Assembly: GCA_002081555.1 (NCBI GenBank)
Contig: MZNV01001828.1
Coordinates: 1 to 23,545 of the forward strand
Direction of reading: 5' to 3'
DNA: 23,545 nucleotides
Source of the DNA: Protostelium mycophagum
Lineage: Eukaryota > Evosea > Variosea > Protosteliida > Protosteliaceae
Shown in pieces: positions 1 through 10,372 of the stretch (position 1 is the first letter of the stretch; every line of letters begins with the position of its first letter). The translations under genes were made by a program, and so were the position numbers. The notes below the pieces were generated by a model that saw only the letters and a program-made list of their open reading frames with translations, had not been told where the DNA came from and ran no database searches.

Positions 1-60
1 GAACAACTGAAATTGATTTTCCAACTCATGGACGAAGATGATGAAAAGCGAATGTGTTAA
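1..60 (+). CDS. C-terminal exon of an unidentified upstream gene (partial)
   Basis: Frame 1 is open from the window edge to a TAA at 58-60 and encodes 19 residues ending in MDEDDEKRMC. The piece is acidic and charged, like the tail of a soluble protein; nothing identifies the family. The run IFQLMDEDDEK slightly resembles an EF-hand start, but one 19-residue piece cannot show this. The reading rests only on an open frame that ends just before AT-rich non-coding sequence, so it may be chance. Confidence 0.4.
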   Translation, partial: EQLKLIFQLMDEDDEKRMC

Positions 61-462
61 TTAATTTTTTTTATTCAATTTCTACTTATGCGCCAACGGA
101 ATGAGTAAACTCATTTTGGCGCAGAAGACACTCGACAAAGCGGATTCTTACAGTGGTTATTGACGCGGAGATCACCAGTGTACAGATCACCCCTGTCTTT
201 TTGTAGATCGGGCAACACGAGATTATCGTAGATGCATCCGTCGTTTGTTTTTGGCACTGTTGTTGGTCTCACAGCCAACTCCACGATCTAGAATATGATC
301 ATAATATGTGTAATCTGATTTTGGTGAAGACTCACGTCGATCGGTCGAAATCAAACCTCTTTGTGGTTTGTTTCTGTTTCGGAAAAACCCTCATTTACAA
401 CGGGACATGCTGAGGATTCACATCATGATCATCAGACTTTGCCACAAAGCCTTTTGGACATC
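61..462. promoter_or_regulatory. Intergenic region / EXO1 5' flank with a long hairpin
   Basis: No credible gene is seen here. The stretch holds the presumed promoter and 5' UTR of EXO1. Its outstanding element is an inverted repeat at 89-123: TGCGCCAA, a CGG bulge, AATGAGT, an AA loop, ACTCATT, TTGGCGCA. Both outer arms read TTTGGCGC or its complement, which matches the E2F/DP consensus TTTSGCGC; this may matter because EXO1 is an S-phase repair gene in other eukaryotes. Promoter role and E2F binding are inference. Confidence 0.4.
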
Positions 463-2470
463 ATGGGAATCACTGGATTATTGCCTGTGTTGAGCTCTAT
501 AACAACAGATGTCCATTTGAATCAATTCTCAGGACAGACAGCAGCGATAGACATGTATTGCTGGCTTCATAGAGGAGCATACGGATGTTCTTTAGAGATA
601 TGTCAGAATCTTCCAACTGATGGGTGATAAATCAATCAGTACACAGTATCCATATTGATTTTTAATTACAGGTACATTAAATATTGTTTAAAGAGAATAG
701 ACATGCTACGAGAAAATGGCATCAAGCCACTCGCAGTTTTTGACGGAGGAGCTCTTCCAATGAAACAAGGGACAGAGAAGGACCGCAGATCGTGAGTCTC
801 CTCTGCCAGCACCACCCTGAATAATGATAGATCTCGAGAGCAGAACAGAGCGAAAGGACTTCTACTCATAAGAGAAGGCAACACTGCTGCAGCTAGAGAG
901 GCCTTTACCAAAGCTATAGACATTACACCGACAATGGTGTACCGAACCATAGACGCCCTGAAAACAGAAGGGATACAAGTCATCGTGGCACCATATGAGG
1001 CAGATGCACAGCTAGCCTATCTCAATATCAACGGCTTTGTGGACTTTGTGATTTCAGAGGATTCAGACTTGTTGGCCTTCGGCTCACCAAGAGTTTTATT
1101 CAAACTAGATAATTATGGGAATGGGAAAGAGGTCAAACTATCCAATTTATGGCTCAATAGCAATCTCAATTTTGATGGGTTCACACAAGACATGTTCAGG
1201 CACGTCTGCATCTTATCAGGATGTGACTACCTCCGTTCAATACTCGGTATGGGCATAAAGAAGGCGCACGAGGTAGTGAGGAAGCACAAGGATATAGACA
1301 GGATTATATCCCATCTGCGCACACACAGATCTTTCTCTATAAATATGCCGGCTGAATACGAAGAAGATTTCCGCAGGGCAGACCTGACCTTTAAACACCA
1401 GGCCGTGTTTGACCCCATCAATTCGGTACTGACGCGCTTGCAACCGCTTCCTTCTTATTTGGATAATCACCACTATGATCTGTCATTTATGGGGCCGTAT
1501 GTATTTATATATTTTCAAATTGTATTTTTAGTTATTTTTAGATTTAATTCTGCACACAGTGACCGTTTGATATTTTTACATAATAATTTCTAACCGCCTG
1601 TATTGTGGACAAAAGAATACAAAAAACACACGAAAATACCGCCTCTCATTTTGATATAGAGATTTGGACCAAGAATTAGCTGTCGGTATCGCCTCTGGAA
1701 CAATAAATCCGAGAAGTAAAGAGCCCTACCAGATCAGAGAGGAGGAGAGATACACACCAAAGAAGCCACCAGCAGTCAAGAAGAGCAAATCCAACACAGC
1801 GAGAGTACCCAGCATATCTTCACCTTTCAATTCCATCAGAAAATATTCAGAGAAGGATACTGACAACAAAACAGAATCTGCCTTTTTCAAAAATCAAGTA
1901 AAATAACAATTTTATTCATTGAAATAAAATATTGATTTTCTGCAGCCACCACAGAAGAAAATAAAATTGAGCGGAATATACACTTCGGTGATATATGTGA
2001 ATATAAATAATAACTAAAAGGACAAGGTGACTAAGGAGAAGGAGGAGATGATGGGGGAGATAAAGGAGGAGCGTAAAGAGATAAAGAGTCATATCATCGT
2101 GAGCAAGTTCTTCAGTAGCGGGAGTGAAATGAATATCAACAAGCCAGAAGGTATGTTAAATAAAAAAATAAAATAAAAAAATAAAATAATGAAAATAGAT
2201 TTCAAGAGCCCCTTGATGAAGAATGAAGGAAGAATCTCACTACCAGCAAGAAAATGGAGCTATCTACAACAGGATGTACAGAACACCCCATTATCCATCA
2301 TCCCATCTACAACGAGCCCATCAGACCCATCTACAACAGATACACAAGAAGAGGAATGTATTTATAGCGAAGAGGAGTTCATAGAGAGTGAAGACGAGAA
2401 CACACCGTATGACCATAATGTAAACAAAGACACGAGTGCAGAGTGGATCTGCAGCAGTGATGAAGGGTGA
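463..2470 (+). CDS. EXO1: Exonuclease 1 (XPG/Rad2 family), 542 aa, 7 exons
   Basis: 5'-3' double-strand DNA exonuclease and flap nuclease acting in mismatch repair, end resection and meiosis. Exons: 463-623, 672-791, 831-1496, 1660-1897, 1946-1987, 2021-2150, 2199-2470; all phases agree. The protein starts MGITGLLPVL with Asp30 in AIDMYCWLH, as in human EXO1, followed by AVFDGG, the I-domain core PYEADAQLAYL and SEDSDLLAFG, and SGCDYL with a helix-hairpin-helix (LGMGIKKAHEVV). After the nuclease core, the tail is Lys/Ser/Glu-rich and shorter than in animals. It holds SHIIVSKFF, resembling the S-[RK]-[FY]-F MLH1-binding box of EXO1 proteins. Introns are 33-48 bp except the third (163 bp). The stop lies 13 bp from the stop of the opposing WD40 gene. 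The 33-bp intron 1988-2020 is the least certain junction. All catalytic acidic motifs are present, so the enzyme should be active. Confidence 0.93.
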
Positions 2471-2483
2471 TGAGATAAATTCT

Positions 2484-5400
2484 TTATGTGCTTCTTCTCG
2501 CTCTCTTCTTAGGTGTCTTCTTTGGTGATTTCCTCGGTGATTTGGGTTTTTCTTTGTAGCTCCACACGTAAACGCGTGAATCTGTGTGTGTTAGTTCTAT
2601 TATGGGATGGAGGAACTCACCGTCACCACACACCAACAATAGCGGTTCACTTGGGTGGAATAAGATATCTCTTATCTCATTACTTCCATTCTGTAAGACA
2701 GCACATAACGATGTCGTCCGGATATTCCATAAGAAGACCTTATCACATCAACATATTTCCAAAGAGGAAGAAATCACCTTGCCCTCCGTTGTGGGACCGG
2801 CAATATATCTCTCATTTGAAGCTGCCTTTAACATCCACAGATTCGACTTATACCTGTACATATTGATATCACATCATGATATCTTTTGTACATACTCGTC
2901 GTGTTGATATTTGCAGACTTCATTCAAGGACCATCCTTCCCCATTTTTCTCCGGCATCGTCAACATATGCAGTGTACACTTATTAGCATGCATAACTAAT
3001 TCTATAAGAAGACCAATCGCTATTATGGGTTACCTTTTGTATTGTCCGACTCGTCTAATAGTTCTACACCTGGGTTGTTTCAGAAGGATAAATCCAATGT
3101 TTTTTTCACCTTTAGAGAGGACATAAAATTGGTTGGATGTGGATTCCAACTCTCTACATTGAATGAATTTGACGCAATCACATAAATACGAATATCCATG
3201 GCCCCACTCTGCGACGACCTGGCACATTTATTCCTTTTAATAATATTAAATTCAAAAGGATACTCACCTTTTCGGTTTGGAAATCGTACAGCTTGATATG
3301 ATCGTCTGAAGAGGCCAAGAAATACTTGTTTCCACAGTCAGGCATAAAGCTTATCGATGTGTACATGTTTGTGGCGTTATCGTCTATGAATGATTTCTCC
3401 ACCAATTTGTCGTATTCTTCGTTCATTTTCCATTTAATCAGCCTCCCATCTTCACTACCAGAGATGACGTAACACTCTCCGTTAAATGTTAATTTCTTAA
3501 GACATAAGATCTCCTCCTCATGGCCTTCGAGCCTCTCCACAACCTTTTATTGTGAGTTTTATCTCATCGTGGCAACGAAAAGCTTCTTTATGCAATTTCG
3601 CGGAGTTGACATGTTGCGTTCTGGCGAATTGATATATGTTTAATTCTGTTGTGCTGCGGCGATGCCGCAGGTCTACATGTTCGTTGTAAGAAGAGATAGT
3701 GTCACACGTTCAGGTATTATATTCTTACTTTAAACATTGATTGGCTTTTTTTTGTATATCGGCTCTGCTGACATTTTTGAACAGACAAAAATAACAATTT
3801 CCGCTGTATCTCCACAAAACATACCTCTCCAGTAGCTATGCTAAACACCTTTATGGCGCATGGCAATATGTGATTATCCTCATCTTGTTCACTCCACAAC
3901 TTTCTCGACTTCAGTTTACCCCCCGCAATGATGTGCCTGCCGTCATTCGACCAGCACAACACGAACAACTCCTCGATGTTCTTCTCTTTCTTATCACGTA
4001 TCTCCACCACCTTGTTCCAAGTCTTTGTGTCCCAGACCTGTATGGCCCCAAGGTTCGTGCAAGTCGCCAGCATGGAGTGATCATCTGACAACTTCATGCA
4101 GTACATGGCGCCCTGATGTGAAAGCGTGTGTATCAACTCTAAAGGCGTCTCTGAATTGATCATGTCGATTGGATCTGCGTCTACAACAGGATTAAGAGGA
4201 TATATAAATAAAGGAAAAAGTCGTACCCTCAGGATGATTCCAATAATCGTCAGGAAACTCTGTGGCCAATTTGGTGATTGCCTGCTATATTTAGATCAAT
4301 GACGTGACAATGACCTCACCTTTCGGTCCGCGGGGGTCATCTTTACGTTGATTGGACCCTGACTCTTGACCACCACCTTCCTCGCCCTCGCGATCTTCAC
4401 ACCATCATCGTCATACTACCTCGATCAGAATATTTTTCATTCAATATAGACACCCTCACCCTCTTTGTGGTCCTTCTCCTGTTGTTATCTATTCTTGCCT
4501 GTTGGTATCCGTTCACTATGTCAAAATAATCCTCAGGTTCGTCTATTTCTGTTGGTGGGTGGCTCTCCTTCTCTATTCCGTTTTCTTTGGGATCCGATTC
4601 CTTCTCCACCTCCTTCTTTGGAATTTCTTTGAGGTTTTCCTTTTCCTTCTCCACCTCCTTTTCCTCCTTCTCCACCTCCTTTTTTGGAATTTCTTTGAGG
4701 TTTTCCTTCTCCTTCTCCACCTCCTTTTTTGTGTCTTTCTGATTTTTTTTGTCCTTCTCGTTTTTTGTTTTCTCCTCTTTTTTCGTGTTTTTCTTGACTC
4801 TTTTTTTATTTTCCTTCTGTTTTTTCTTATTTTTCAAAGTCTTAGCCTCTACTTCTTCCTCTTCCTCTGGCTCCTCTTCTTCTGGATCCTCTTCCTTATT
4901 CTCTTCGTCTTCACTATCCTCTCTTCCACTCTCTTCTTCATTTTCAATTCCTTCATCATCATCTCCATTTTCATCATCATTTCCCTCCTCCTCAGCGGAG
5001 GACTCTTCAGGTTCACTCTCCACCTGTATTCATAAATCTCCAAATTTGAATTTTGAAAAACGGCTCACCTTCCGCCTTTTTCTCTTTGGCTCTGCCGCTC
5101 TCTTCTGCGGCTTGCTCTTGCCTTCTTTGGATATCACTTTCACACCTTTGGCTGGTTTTTTCTCCTCTATATCCTTTTGCCCTCTCTTTGTTGGTTTCTT
5201 CACCTCTTTATCTGGTGTTTTCTTTGTTGTTTTTGACTTCTCAGGTGTCCTTTTCTGTGATGTTTTCTTCTCTGGCGTCTTCTTCTCTGGTGTTTTACGC
5301 TTATTGTTGGCTGAGGATTTTGTGGTTGTCTCTACATTTGGAATGAATTAAATGTGAGGGATGTTTGACTCACTCATGTCATCTTCAGAATCCTCCTGAA

Positions 5401-5571
5401 CATACTTCTTTGGTGTTCTGATGGTTCGTGATGATTTTCTGGTGCTCTTCTCTTCTTCTTCCTCTTCATTGTCCTCTTCGCTCTCTTCCACCTCTTTGAC
5501 TGGTTCTTTCGATTTCGCCTTCTGTCTCCTTCAGATGAAGGCCTTGATCGCAAGCTCACCTGTCGCGCCAT
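2484..5571 (-). CDS. Acidic/lysine-rich nuclear WD40-repeat protein, 755 aa, 14 exons
   Basis: Exons from the 5' end: 5571-5560, 5521-5374, 5331-5069, 5023-4460, 4415-4320, 4284-4227, 4180-3825, 3543-3268, 3218-3110, 3069-3034, 3001-2896, 2853-2778, 2690-2621, 2581-2484. All phases agree. The first coding exon is only four codons (MARQ). Residues 1 to about 360 are low-complexity: alternating acidic and Lys runs, TPEK repeats, and two copies of VEKEKENLKEIPKKEVEKE, typical of chromatin proteins. From about residue 380 there are WD40 blades (GAIQVWDTKTW, GSEDGRLIKWK, SSDDHIKLYDF, DDSRVYVWSY). The end is basic, SPRKSPKKTPKKRARRST, probably a nuclear localisation or DNA-contacting tail. A chromatin or nucleolar scaffold is my inference; I do not recognise a specific orthologue. 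Intron 3544-3824 carries a perfect GC-rich palindrome. The gene shares a 134-bp divergent promoter with the permease gene. Confidence 0.85.
3654..3670. repeat. GC-rich intronic palindrome, perfect copy
   Basis: CTGCGGC-GAT-GCCGCAG: two perfect 7-bp arms around a 3-bp loop, in the 281-bp intron 3544-3824 of the WD40 gene, the longest intron in the window. Confidence 0.85.
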
Positions 5572-5705
5572 GCTCCCGTTTTCAAAATCGCAGATGATGA
5601 ACGTTTTTGGCGGGAAGGGAGGACTACAACGCAATTAATTAACTGTGGTCTCAGTTTTTCTGGGAAGCGCTTCCCAGAACCCTTCATGCGACATATCATC
5701 ATTCT
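5572..5705. promoter_or_regulatory. Divergent promoter with E2F-like site and perfect 22-bp palindrome
   Basis: The 134 bp between the start codons of the WD40 gene (-) and the permease gene (+) must contain both promoters. It holds TTTTTGGCGGGAA at 5604-5616, a close match to E2F/DP sites, and a perfect palindrome at 5658-5679 made of TTCTGGGAAGC followed directly by its reverse complement. That arrangement gives two inverted TTCTGGGAA half-elements, the shape of a dimer-bound operator. Function is inferred from position and symmetry. Confidence 0.5.
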
Positions 5706-8700
5706 ATGAAGAATACAGCCTATCATAGAATCAGTAATGAGGAGAACGGGGGAGCACCACAAAAATCTCGACAATGGAGACACTTGCTCAAATATGGGCT
5801 GACGATTACGTGGAGGCAGATCACAAAGAACAAAGTCAATTTCGGATTAGGATTCTGCGCCTGCTTAGTAGTTGTCGTAGTCATATGTGTCCTCCTCACG
5901 CTTCTCGCTAATACTCCCATCGTCTTTCTGCGTTTATCAGAGCTCCAAGTGAGTAATCCTATAAAATATGGCCTCATGACTGTTCCAGGCTGGAGAATTT
6001 GATTACATGATCAAGTCAGAGTCTGGAGCACAGAGCATCAATTACACTCTCATATCCCAATTAGCCACGGAACCACAGTATCAATTCTCATCACCAAGGA
6101 TAATGCTCGACCATGTCGATATGTACGCCGAGAGCTCTTGCGATTCGGATTTATTGAAGAAGCAAGAGGAAACGGGCGACATCACATGGAGATACACGGG
6201 GCCAAATCATCAGGGACCTCCATCCTGCAAAGCTTGGCACGTGTGCCTCACACATTATTGTGTCGCCTCGCCTTCGACGACTTCATTATATCTTATCGAT
6301 TTCGACAAAGAGAGAGACATGGGATTGGGAAGAGCTTGGACTCTTCCCAAGTTACAGAAAGGACAGGTGAGGTTGTTGTGTGGATGCCTCTACATCCAAA
6401 ATGGTTGTACACGGATAAATTACGCGGAGATATTTTTTATTTCCGATTCTGACAGATATTATCCGAAAAATTTAAAACCTCTTTTGCTCCACGAAATTTG
6501 GCCAAATTTTAAATCTGGCGCAACAATAATTTAAACTTTGGCTCTTCGTGGAAAATCGGATTGTGTTGAATAAATATTAATATTAAATTTTACAGATTTA
6601 TCTGAGCCAAAACCTGAAGAATGAGATGCGCATCAACAAAGGAGATTACATGTACATCCATTTTGACACATGGAACCTGATCACGACCGGATGGGATGGA
6701 GTCTTTGGTAATCACACTCAAGAAGGAGCAGATCATTATGATGTCTTTGCCAGAGTCCAATTAGCCGATTCCTTCGATGATGTGTATGGAAAGTTTAGTG
6801 ATGATCTGGAGAGAGTCGCAATCATGGACATCAACACCTTCATCGCACACACTGTACCACAAGTGGATCCGATCTCTTTAAAATCTATCAAAGAAAAGTT
6901 CTTGGCGATCAACCTCTTAGGTGATGATCATGAAGACACTTATTCTTCAAGTGATGAGATTAAAAGCAAAGCTATATATAGACCACCGCTGCGACCAGGG
7001 TGTCAAATTTACAACAAGTTTCTACAACGCGGCAGAGCCAATCTAAAAATAGCTCTCCATATCCATAATGAACAAGAATACTCCTTTTAAACGTCTGCAG
7101 ACTACGCAAAAGAAGTATTATTCAATCTGCCCCCCCAAACCAGATTGAAATATTATCTCGACGCAGACTACGACCAGATACAAGTATATATATATAAAAA
7201 ATCAATTATTCAAAATAAAATTGAAAAACCGCTGAAAAACCGCAGAGAAATATCGGGACTTTCGGGGCGAATCTGGCGTATAAGATCGGGTTCAACGTAG
7301 TGGATATGAGCACCCCGATACTCCCGAGATTATTTCAGTTCAGATTCCTTGCCATATTTCTCGGGCTTATTTTTAACGTGATCATCACGGTGTTATTGTT
7401 CATATGTATCATATTGATATATAGCTTGTTGAGCACAACCCTTGAGGCCAGGTCATTTGAGACGGCTGTACACAGGATGTTTGGTATGGACGGCGCGAAG
7501 GTGGGAGATTTGAATTTTGAAAGTGTTTGAGGTGCGGATTGCCGCCATTGTTTCTTTGATGCGAAGAGTCCTCACGACTTTGTGTGATTTTATGATTGTA
7601 ATTGTACTCTATAAATCGTGATGCTACATATTCATTAAGAGCACGTTGAAAAGAATATTTTTTTGGCAGATCTTATCGGACGTTATGATGATAAAGATAG
7701 ATCATATTGATGCTATTATTACAAGGACTATGCTACTCATTACCATCACTACCTATTGGAGCATTATTAGCTCAAGGTGCAACGGCCACCGCGATCCACT
7801 ATTTCGGAGAATACATCGGGGTGAAGCTGTCGCCATGGTTATCACTGGATTCGGTGGTATGGGCCGGTATTGTGGTAATATCCATTCCCATAATATCATC
7901 CGCAATACCGATATCCGCCGTAATATCAGAATCTTTGATCAGTTCCCTCCAGCCTTCAAGATCCAAAACAAAAGCGGTGGAAGTTTCTATTAATAGAGCA
8001 GAATTCTCCGCGTTCTCCTGGTCTTGGGCGATCGTGGGCATGGCATTGTCTTTATTTGGTACATCATCGACATCATGTGATCGTATGATGACGAAAGACA
8101 GGAGTGTCCATCTACTACTTACTTCCCTTCTCGTTGTTGTCTCTCAACCTCCAACTTCTCTTGAATTTATTCGTGGTATTACTGCTGGGGATGCTCTTCG
8201 GGATGTCACTTTTCACACTGAACCTCCAGACTATGGGGGAGAGGCTGCTGATGCACATCTTATTCTTCTGGGAGAGAAGAGGGATCAGATCCATCGTCCT
8301 GAAAAATCTCGTCGCCCATCGTGTTGCCAACCGCCAGACCGCCGCATTATTTTCCGTAAGTATATTTAGAATATATCTTTAGTAGTAGTATTATATATTT
8401 AGAATATAATTTAGTAGTAGTATTATATTTAGAATATAATTTAGTAGTAGTATATATTGGATAAAAGATGATGATATATACAGGTTTCAATATCTTTCAT
8501 ATGCTTTATATTGGTATCCTACAATCTGCAGATCAACACTTTATTATTCCAAATACAGAGGCAGAAGGCGGCATTCATCGTCGTAAACATGAGAAGTGAC
8601 GATTGGAGTACCATATCCGCCATAGAGAACTTCACGTCAACACGCCAAAATGTCGTCCAAGATTACGCTTGGAGATCTTATGGACTTGAACAAGTACTAC

Positions 8701-10185
8701 CCGCGGTGAGTAAACATAAAATACCAGAAAGACACTGAGATGCAAAAGTCGACTAGGGCTACGAATGTGGGTAGGACATTCAGCGCGAATGTCTGGGTCA
8801 CCGCGGTATCACCTAATTATTTCGATGTCAGCATACCGGGATTCCTGGTGACAGAAGAGTATCCTCACACGATAGATCCTCTACAGAATTTATATTCGGC
8901 TCAAGGTGATGTCTTTCATTTGAATAGTTGTACTTGTGCAGAGATAGAGTAGAAGCGCTTGTAGTGGCGATATACACCAAGTTTAGAAAGGATATTGCTG
9001 CGAAGTATAACGTGGTGCTCGCTCATATTATCTCTATCACGGCGGTTCTGCCGCAGCAAACCACAATTTCTTTTATTTGATTCACAAAACTGAAGAACAA
9101 CAGGAAGTCATGGAGCAATGGTGGGAAGTATATACAAGAGATTATTGGGGTTACACCTGCCCTCCTCCCCCACTGACCACGATTCGGATTTTCTCATAGA
9201 GGTGACAGTTGAACCCATAAGGATGTTAACATATTCCTTCGCAGGTTGAGAGCAAGGGACGTAAAGATTATCACAGGATAAGACCACTGGGATTTTTGGA
9301 TGGAGCTCCAGGGCTTGTCATGTCGCCTTTTCCGGTAGTGGTGAAGCAAGACATTTTGGTATCCATACCCACCTTTATGAGAATGATGGGTGACGGGGGA
9401 AGACTTTCAGACATGGAGAAGCTGCCACTCCGGGCGATGACTTTCAAGTTGAAAGAGGGGGTGTCTGATGGGGAAAAAGACGGGTGATGTCTATTATTAT
9501 TCTTTTATATTTAGCTGCGACAAAGCCGCAGAAGATGTATCATCGTGCTTCTTTGAAAATAGGAATGATTGATACATATTACATATGTTAACTCTCTGCA
9601 GATTTATAAAGGACGTAAATGCTCAGTTCCAAGGGAAAGTTTCAGTGTGGGATTATCGTAAACAGATACAACCCATCTCCATCGCCACTCTCATCATCGC
9701 ATACTTCTTCAATGTGACCACCGCCATGGCGATGATCGTCTGCTTCTTCTCTCTCAATTCCACCATGTACGATCCCATAATAATTCACGATGTTTCATAC
9801 TGATATAAAAAGGTTCAACTCGATCTATTCACAAGTCAAAGAGATCAGCATTCTGAGAGCCCTGGGGATATCTAAATTTTGGATGTACAGGATATACATC
9901 TATGAATCCATCGTATTGGTCCTTCTGTCATCACTGTTTGGTGTTTTGGTGGGCTCATTGATAGGTGAGGAACGCATCGTGCCTGAGATACTGATGTGTA
10001 AAGGTTACACCATGACCATACAAGGAACACTATTCACACAACTGCCGGTGCCTTTTGTGTTTCCAACTGATATATTAGTGATCGTGGTGATCTCTTCAGT
10101 ACTACTCTCCGTGCTGGCTAGTTTTAGTCCGACCAGGCATCTCTTGAAAATGTCGGTGGTGTCGCTCATGAAGTACACCAACTGA
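5706..10185 (+). CDS. FtsX-like (MacB/LolC-type) permease with two FtsX units, 1036 aa, 14 exons
   Basis: Exons: 5706-5948, 5989-6366, 6596-6920, 7101-7183, 7246-7500, 7701-8058, 8102-8355, 8484-8705, 8749-8905, 9104-9201, 9245-9483, 9602-9766, 9813-9964, 10004-10185; every phase agrees. The order is a membrane segment (about residues 46-76), a large outer domain, a first FtsX block (about 376-500; RFLAIFLGLIFNVIITVLL, then MLLLQGLCYSLP), a central membrane cluster (about 530-650), a second outer domain (ending SHGAMVGSIYKRLLGL, LGFLDGAPG), and a second FtsX block (about 888-1020) with EISILRALGISKFW and LFTQLPVPF. This is the layout of bacterial lipoprotein/macrolide-efflux permeases, also known in amoebozoans. 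No ATPase domain is present, so it would need a separate ATPase or work otherwise; substrate unknown. Exon 10 was chosen because YSAQ-G-SHGAMVGS restores the family pattern; a nearby open frame (8950-9060) was rejected. Intron 9965-10003 is 39 bp and in frame, so its removal is inferred. Confidence 0.85.
8356..8483 (+). repeat. Intronic AT-rich tandem repeat in the permease gene
   Basis: This 128-bp intron contains about three imperfect copies of a roughly 30-bp unit of the form TTAGAATATAATT-TAGTAGTAGTATTATA, between about 8365 and 8455. The flanks are a good donor (GTAAGT) and acceptor (ATACAG). It looks like local slippage or unequal exchange rather than a mobile element. Confidence 0.7.
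9042..9054. repeat. GC-rich intronic palindrome, degenerate copy
   Basis: GCGG-TTCTG-CCGC inside the 198-bp permease intron 8906-9103; it fits the recurrent GCGGC-N3-GCCGC pattern with one changed position. Confidence 0.6.
9515..9531. repeat. GC-rich intronic palindrome, near-perfect copy
   Basis: CTGCGAC-AAA-GCCGCAG: the same 7-3-7 layout with one mismatch, in permease intron 9484-9601. Confidence 0.75.
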
Positions 10186-10372
10186 TAAAGGGCCTTCTTC
10201 ATTGTTTGTGTTGTGTCTACATTAGTTGGGGTCCAAAGTTTGTTTTAACATAATATGAAGAGGTTCTTCAAAGAATAGGATGCCACATTGTTCATTGACC
10301 AATTTCAACAGAGGATCTTGTCCAAAATAGTGTTGAAGAAGTCCATAAAAGAGGCAAATGATTTATTTATTT
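10186..10372. other. Convergent intergenic / 3' UTR region
   Basis: Nothing coding is supported in this 187-bp stretch between the permease stop (+) and the BTB gene stop (-). The permease stop is followed at once by TAAA, making GATAAA across the junction. On the minus strand two overlapping AATAAA signals occur within about 15 bp of the BTB stop. Both are probably poly(A) signals. Confidence 0.5.

Noticed and set aside
1237-1473. Overlapping minus-strand frames inside EXO1
   Set aside because: Shadows of the conserved EXO1 nuclease core; no independent signal.
4502-5351. Long plus-strand open frames rich in Phe, Leu and Ser
   Set aside because: They are shadows of the Glu/Lys-rich minus-strand exons of the WD40 gene; purine-rich coding DNA leaves the opposite strand open.
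8950-9060. Open stretch reading VEALVVAIYTKFRKDIAAKYN as a permease exon
   Set aside because: It needs a weak GAG acceptor and breaks the family pattern; skipping it gives YSAQGSHGAMVGSIYKRL in exact phase with a CAG acceptor.
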